NCBI GenBank assembly: GCA_963790505.1
Contig: CAWBOT010000005.1
Span: 310,001 to 374,000, forward strand
Length of the DNA: 64,000 nucleotides
Source of the DNA: Acidisarcina sp963790505
Lineage (GTDB): Bacteria > Acidobacteriota > Terriglobia > Terriglobales > Acidobacteriaceae
Direction of reading: 5' to 3'
The translations under genes were made by a program, and so were the position numbers. The notes beneath the pieces were generated by a model that worked only from the letters and a program-made list of their open reading frames with translations, was not told the DNA's origin and did no database searches. Of the stretch, positions 62,083 to 64,000 are shown piece after piece (the first letter of the stretch is position 1; every line of letters begins with the position of its first letter).

Positions 62083-63054
62083 TCACAATCGCGTCAAAGC
62101 CGACGAATCCTCCGCCGCCTGCATCGCCCGTTGCGCCAGCTGCCGAAACGTCTCACTCAACTCAGGTGGATTATAGATAACGATTCGGCGCCCCATGCTG
62201 AGCAGCATTGCCGCGAACATCTCCAGTCGATCGCGGCCGCAGCGCAATCGCGTGCCCCCATCTTGCCCTTCGATCGCGACTCTCAAGGGGGCAAAGCTGA
62301 GTTGCGCTTCCTCGACCGGCATCTCGATCCACACGTCGATCTGATAATCCGACTGGATGAACGGCATGTGTTCCTGCATGTAGCGCTGTGCATCGAAGTC
62401 CTTCGGACGGCGGAAGGTCGCAGCGCACAGTTCGAGGTCCGTCACGCGGTCGAGTCGGAAGGTGCGCAAAGCCTGCCGCGAAAGGCAGTGTCCAATCACG
62501 TACCATCGCCCGTCGGTGTGGATCACCGCATACGGCTCGATCTGCCGGCGTGAAGTGGCGTCGGAGTGAGACCGATACGAGAATCGAAGCCGCCGGTTCG
62601 TCCGAATGGCGGAGGCCGCGCGCACCAGGCTCTCGACCGACGTCGAGACCACCCAGGGACCGGGCTCGATCGCCACCACGTCTTCTACCGTTCGTATGCT
62701 TTCGCGCAAGGCCTCCGGCAGCACCCGCTCGAGTTTGCCCAGCGCCCCCTCCGTGGCCGGCGCAAACCCCGACAGTCCTATCTGGCGCAAGGCCCGAAGC
62801 CCAAGAGAGAGGGCGAAGGCCTCCTCATTGGTCAGCAGAAGCGGCGGCAGGCGAAAGCCCGGGCGGAGACGGTATGCTCCACCCACGCCGCGCGACGAAT
62901 GAATGGGAATGCTCAGGTCCTTCAGCCGGACAATGTAGCGCTGCACGGTGCGCAGGTCTACTTCCAGGCGCTCGGCCAGCTCCGCTCCCGTCACAGAGTC
63001 GCGCGCCTGCAAGATCTCGAGCACCGCGAGCACGCGCATGATGGGGTCGTACAT
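62083..63054 (-). CDS. YafY-type WYL-domain transcriptional regulator
   Basis: A 323-aa regulator: an N-terminal DeoR-like helix-turn-helix (MRVLAVLEILQARDSVTGAELAERLEVDLRTVQRYIVRLKDLSIPI) and a WYL domain (RRQIEPYAVIHTDGRWYVIGHCLSRQALRTFRLDRVTDLEL), followed by a C-terminal extension (DVWIEMPVEEAQLSFAPLR...). It is divergent from the DinB gene at 63149 with 94 bases between the starts, so it probably regulates that gene and itself. WYL domains bind nucleic acid or small ligands. Confidence 0.9.
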   Translation of the reverse strand: MYDPIMRVLAVLEILQARDSVTGAELAERLEVDLRTVQRYIVRLKDLSIPIHSSRGVGGAYRLRPGFRLPPLLLTNEEAFALSLGLRALRQIGLSGFAPATEGALGKLERVLPEALRESIRTVEDVVAIEPGPWVVSTSVESLVRAASAIRTNRRLRFSYRSHSDATSRRQIEPYAVIHTDGRWYVIGHCLSRQALRTFRLDRVTDLELCAATFRRPKDFDAQRYMQEHMPFIQSDYQIDVWIEMPVEEAQLSFAPLRVAIEGQDGGTRLRCGRDRLEMFAAMLLSMGRRIVIYNPPELSETFRQLAQRAMQAAEDSSALTRL

Positions 63055-63148
63055 AGGAATTTAATTCTGCCTCGAATATACGACAGAGGCTGTCGGGAAT
63101 CCCCCCTAGTCTAAGCCAGTGCCCAGACGGGCCACATGGAGGATAGAA

Positions 63149-63631
63149 ATGGCAACTGCGACGATTTCGGAAAATGTGCTGACGGCGGAGGCGGTGCTGG
63201 CGCACTGGCAGGGACACAGGCGGGTCACGCGCCGAACGATCGAGGCGTTTCCTGAAGACAAGCTCTTTCAGTTCTCAGTCGGCGGCATGAGGCCCTTCGC
63301 GGAAATGGTTCGGGAATTTATCGGCATGGCGGTGCCCATCGTGGACGGTGTATCCACGGGCAAGTGGGAGGAATACAAGGGGGCGAAGGCTGAGACGAAA
63401 AGCGAGCTTCTCCGACTTTGGGACGCGCAAACCGCAGAGCTGAACGAGAAGTTCCCGAAGATTCCGCCCCACCGGTTCAGCGAGGTGGACACGGCCTTCG
63501 GGCAGTGGACGATGCCGGGTATAGCGACGATTCAGTACGCCATCGACAATGAGATCCATCATCGCGGCCAGGGTTACGTCTACCTGCGGGCGCTCGGGAT
63601 TGAGCCGCCGCATTTCTGGGAACGTGACTAA
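63149..63631 (+). CDS. DinB-superfamily protein
   Basis: A 160-aa four-helix protein: HWQGHRRVTRRTIEAFPEDKLFQFSVGGMRPFAEMVREFIGMAVPIVDG...AIDNEIHHRGQGYVYLRALGIEPPHFWERD. The HHRGQ motif supplies two of the metal-binding histidines; an early His is at HWQGH. GGAGG at 63138-63142 precedes ATG 63149. DinB-like proteins include thiol transferases and damage-induced proteins; the substrate is unknown. Divergent from the WYL regulator. Confidence 0.88.
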   Translation: MATATISENVLTAEAVLAHWQGHRRVTRRTIEAFPEDKLFQFSVGGMRPFAEMVREFIGMAVPIVDGVSTGKWEEYKGAKAETKSELLRLWDAQTAELNEKFPKIPPHRFSEVDTAFGQWTMPGIATIQYAIDNEIHHRGQGYVYLRALGIEPPHFWERD

Positions 63632-63644
63632 CGGGCCTCGCGGG

Positions 63645-63692
63645 AGCGGCTGCCGGCTCTTGAGTCTTTCTATCGACGGCACGGCAGCCGCT
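63645..63692 (+). terminator. Possible terminator after the DinB gene
   Basis: AGCGGCTGCCG (63645-63655) and CGGCAGCCGCT (63682-63692) form an 11-bp stem with a 26-base loop, followed by TTAT. The long loop makes it a weaker candidate than the hairpin at 60854-60884. Confidence 0.4.
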
Positions 63693-63762
63693 TTATCTTC
63701 CGCTGGCTTGACTTCGACGGTCCCGGTCCGATCTAGTCATGGCGAGCGAAAGAGCGTATCGG

Positions 63763-64000
63763 TTATTGGCGCCCGTACTCCAGCTTCGGGTACCAATCGG
63801 CGCCGCGGCCTTCCGGCGTCAGATCGAGCATCAGCCAAAGGAGATCGAGGTCCGGGGCGCCGCGCGGGTCCTGACCCGGATCGGCCATCGCGCCGCTCAT
63901 CTCCCCGCTATAGAAATGGAAAATGCTTCCACTGCGCCGAGCGAAGACGCTGTAGCCCGGCATGTCGGCGTCGTCTGGGTTCACGTAGGTGCGCGTGTAA
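63763..64000 (-). CDS. DUF899-type thioredoxin-like protein, C-terminal part
   Basis: The frame is open to the window end and reads YTRTYVNPDDADMPGYSVFARRSGSIFHFYSGEMSG...LLWLMLDLTPEGRG. The pattern of GxSVF, IFHFYS and LDLTPEGR matches the C-terminal end of DUF899 proteins. The N-terminal two-thirds lie outside the window. Converges on the DinB gene. Confidence 0.75.
   Translation of the reverse strand, partial: YTRTYVNPDDADMPGYSVFARRSGSIFHFYSGEMSGAMADPGQDPRGAPDLDLLWLMLDLTPEGRGADWYPKLEYGRQ

Noticed and set aside
1..64000. CRISPR array, prophage or insertion sequence
   Set aside because: No regularly spaced repeats, no transposase, integrase or phage structural motifs were found on either strand.

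Overview
The window looks like a chromosomal segment of an Acidobacteriota member, probably Terriglobia. The evidence is a giant Oar-like TonB receptor with an N-terminal carboxypeptidase-regulatory domain, two VWFA-related proteins of the acidobacterial type, several secreted FG-GAP/ASPIC-UnbV (CRTAC1-type) proteins, many exported TPR proteins, and GC-rich codon use throughout. All names rest on motifs read by eye; no database search was run.

Layout. 1-7647: a VapBC pair, kdsB (apparently starting at CTG), cinA with proline dehydrogenase, tRNA-Met, a secreted dienelactone hydrolase, an exported TPR protein and a HbpS/GlcG-like protein. 7679-25860: a large divergent locus. Leftwards run an FG-GAP/ASPIC/thioredoxin-like/TPR fusion, a TPR protein and two more CRTAC1 proteins. 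Rightwards run a TonB receptor, a TPR protein, a Tat-exported alkaline-phosphatase-superfamily protein and a 400-aa orphan. Between the arms lie two near-identical promoter plus LacI-type operator modules 111 bp apart. I read this as one regulated surface uptake/processing locus of unknown substrate; it is the best candidate for an undescribed system.

25948-34100: a type II thioesterase-like protein, a complete dTDP-L-rhamnose operon (rfbB, rfbA, rfbC, rfbD), a nucleotide-sugar epimerase, a toxin-antitoxin pair whose toxin carries a stop codon, and an exported beta-helix protein. 34564-41155: a compact carotenoid-modification operon (two CrtI/CrtN-type desaturase/oxidases, an aldehyde dehydrogenase, an acyltransferase, a glycosyltransferase), resembling staphyloxanthin-type C30 pathways but without a synthase. 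41282-56301: tRNA-Phe, a GDE-type glycoside hydrolase, a secreted adenosine deaminase, two 73-aa membrane-protein copies flanking ParDE, VWFA proteins, glycosyltransferases, a VOC protein, thiG and a deleted GT39-like gene. 56309-64000: an ArsR/SRPBCC/DoxX operon, a Kef-type antiporter, a serine hydrolase, a 45-aa protein with a strong terminator, carbonic anhydrase, a DUF1801 protein, a WYL regulator divergent from a DinB protein, and a DUF899 gene cut by the window end.

Six genes are broken: four by single-base frame changes (11351-13923, 13920-17752, 36108-37620, 47193-48414), one by an in-frame stop (31441-31866) and one by an internal deletion (54950-56301). Homology continues on both sides of each break, so they are either recent lesions or sequencing/assembly errors.
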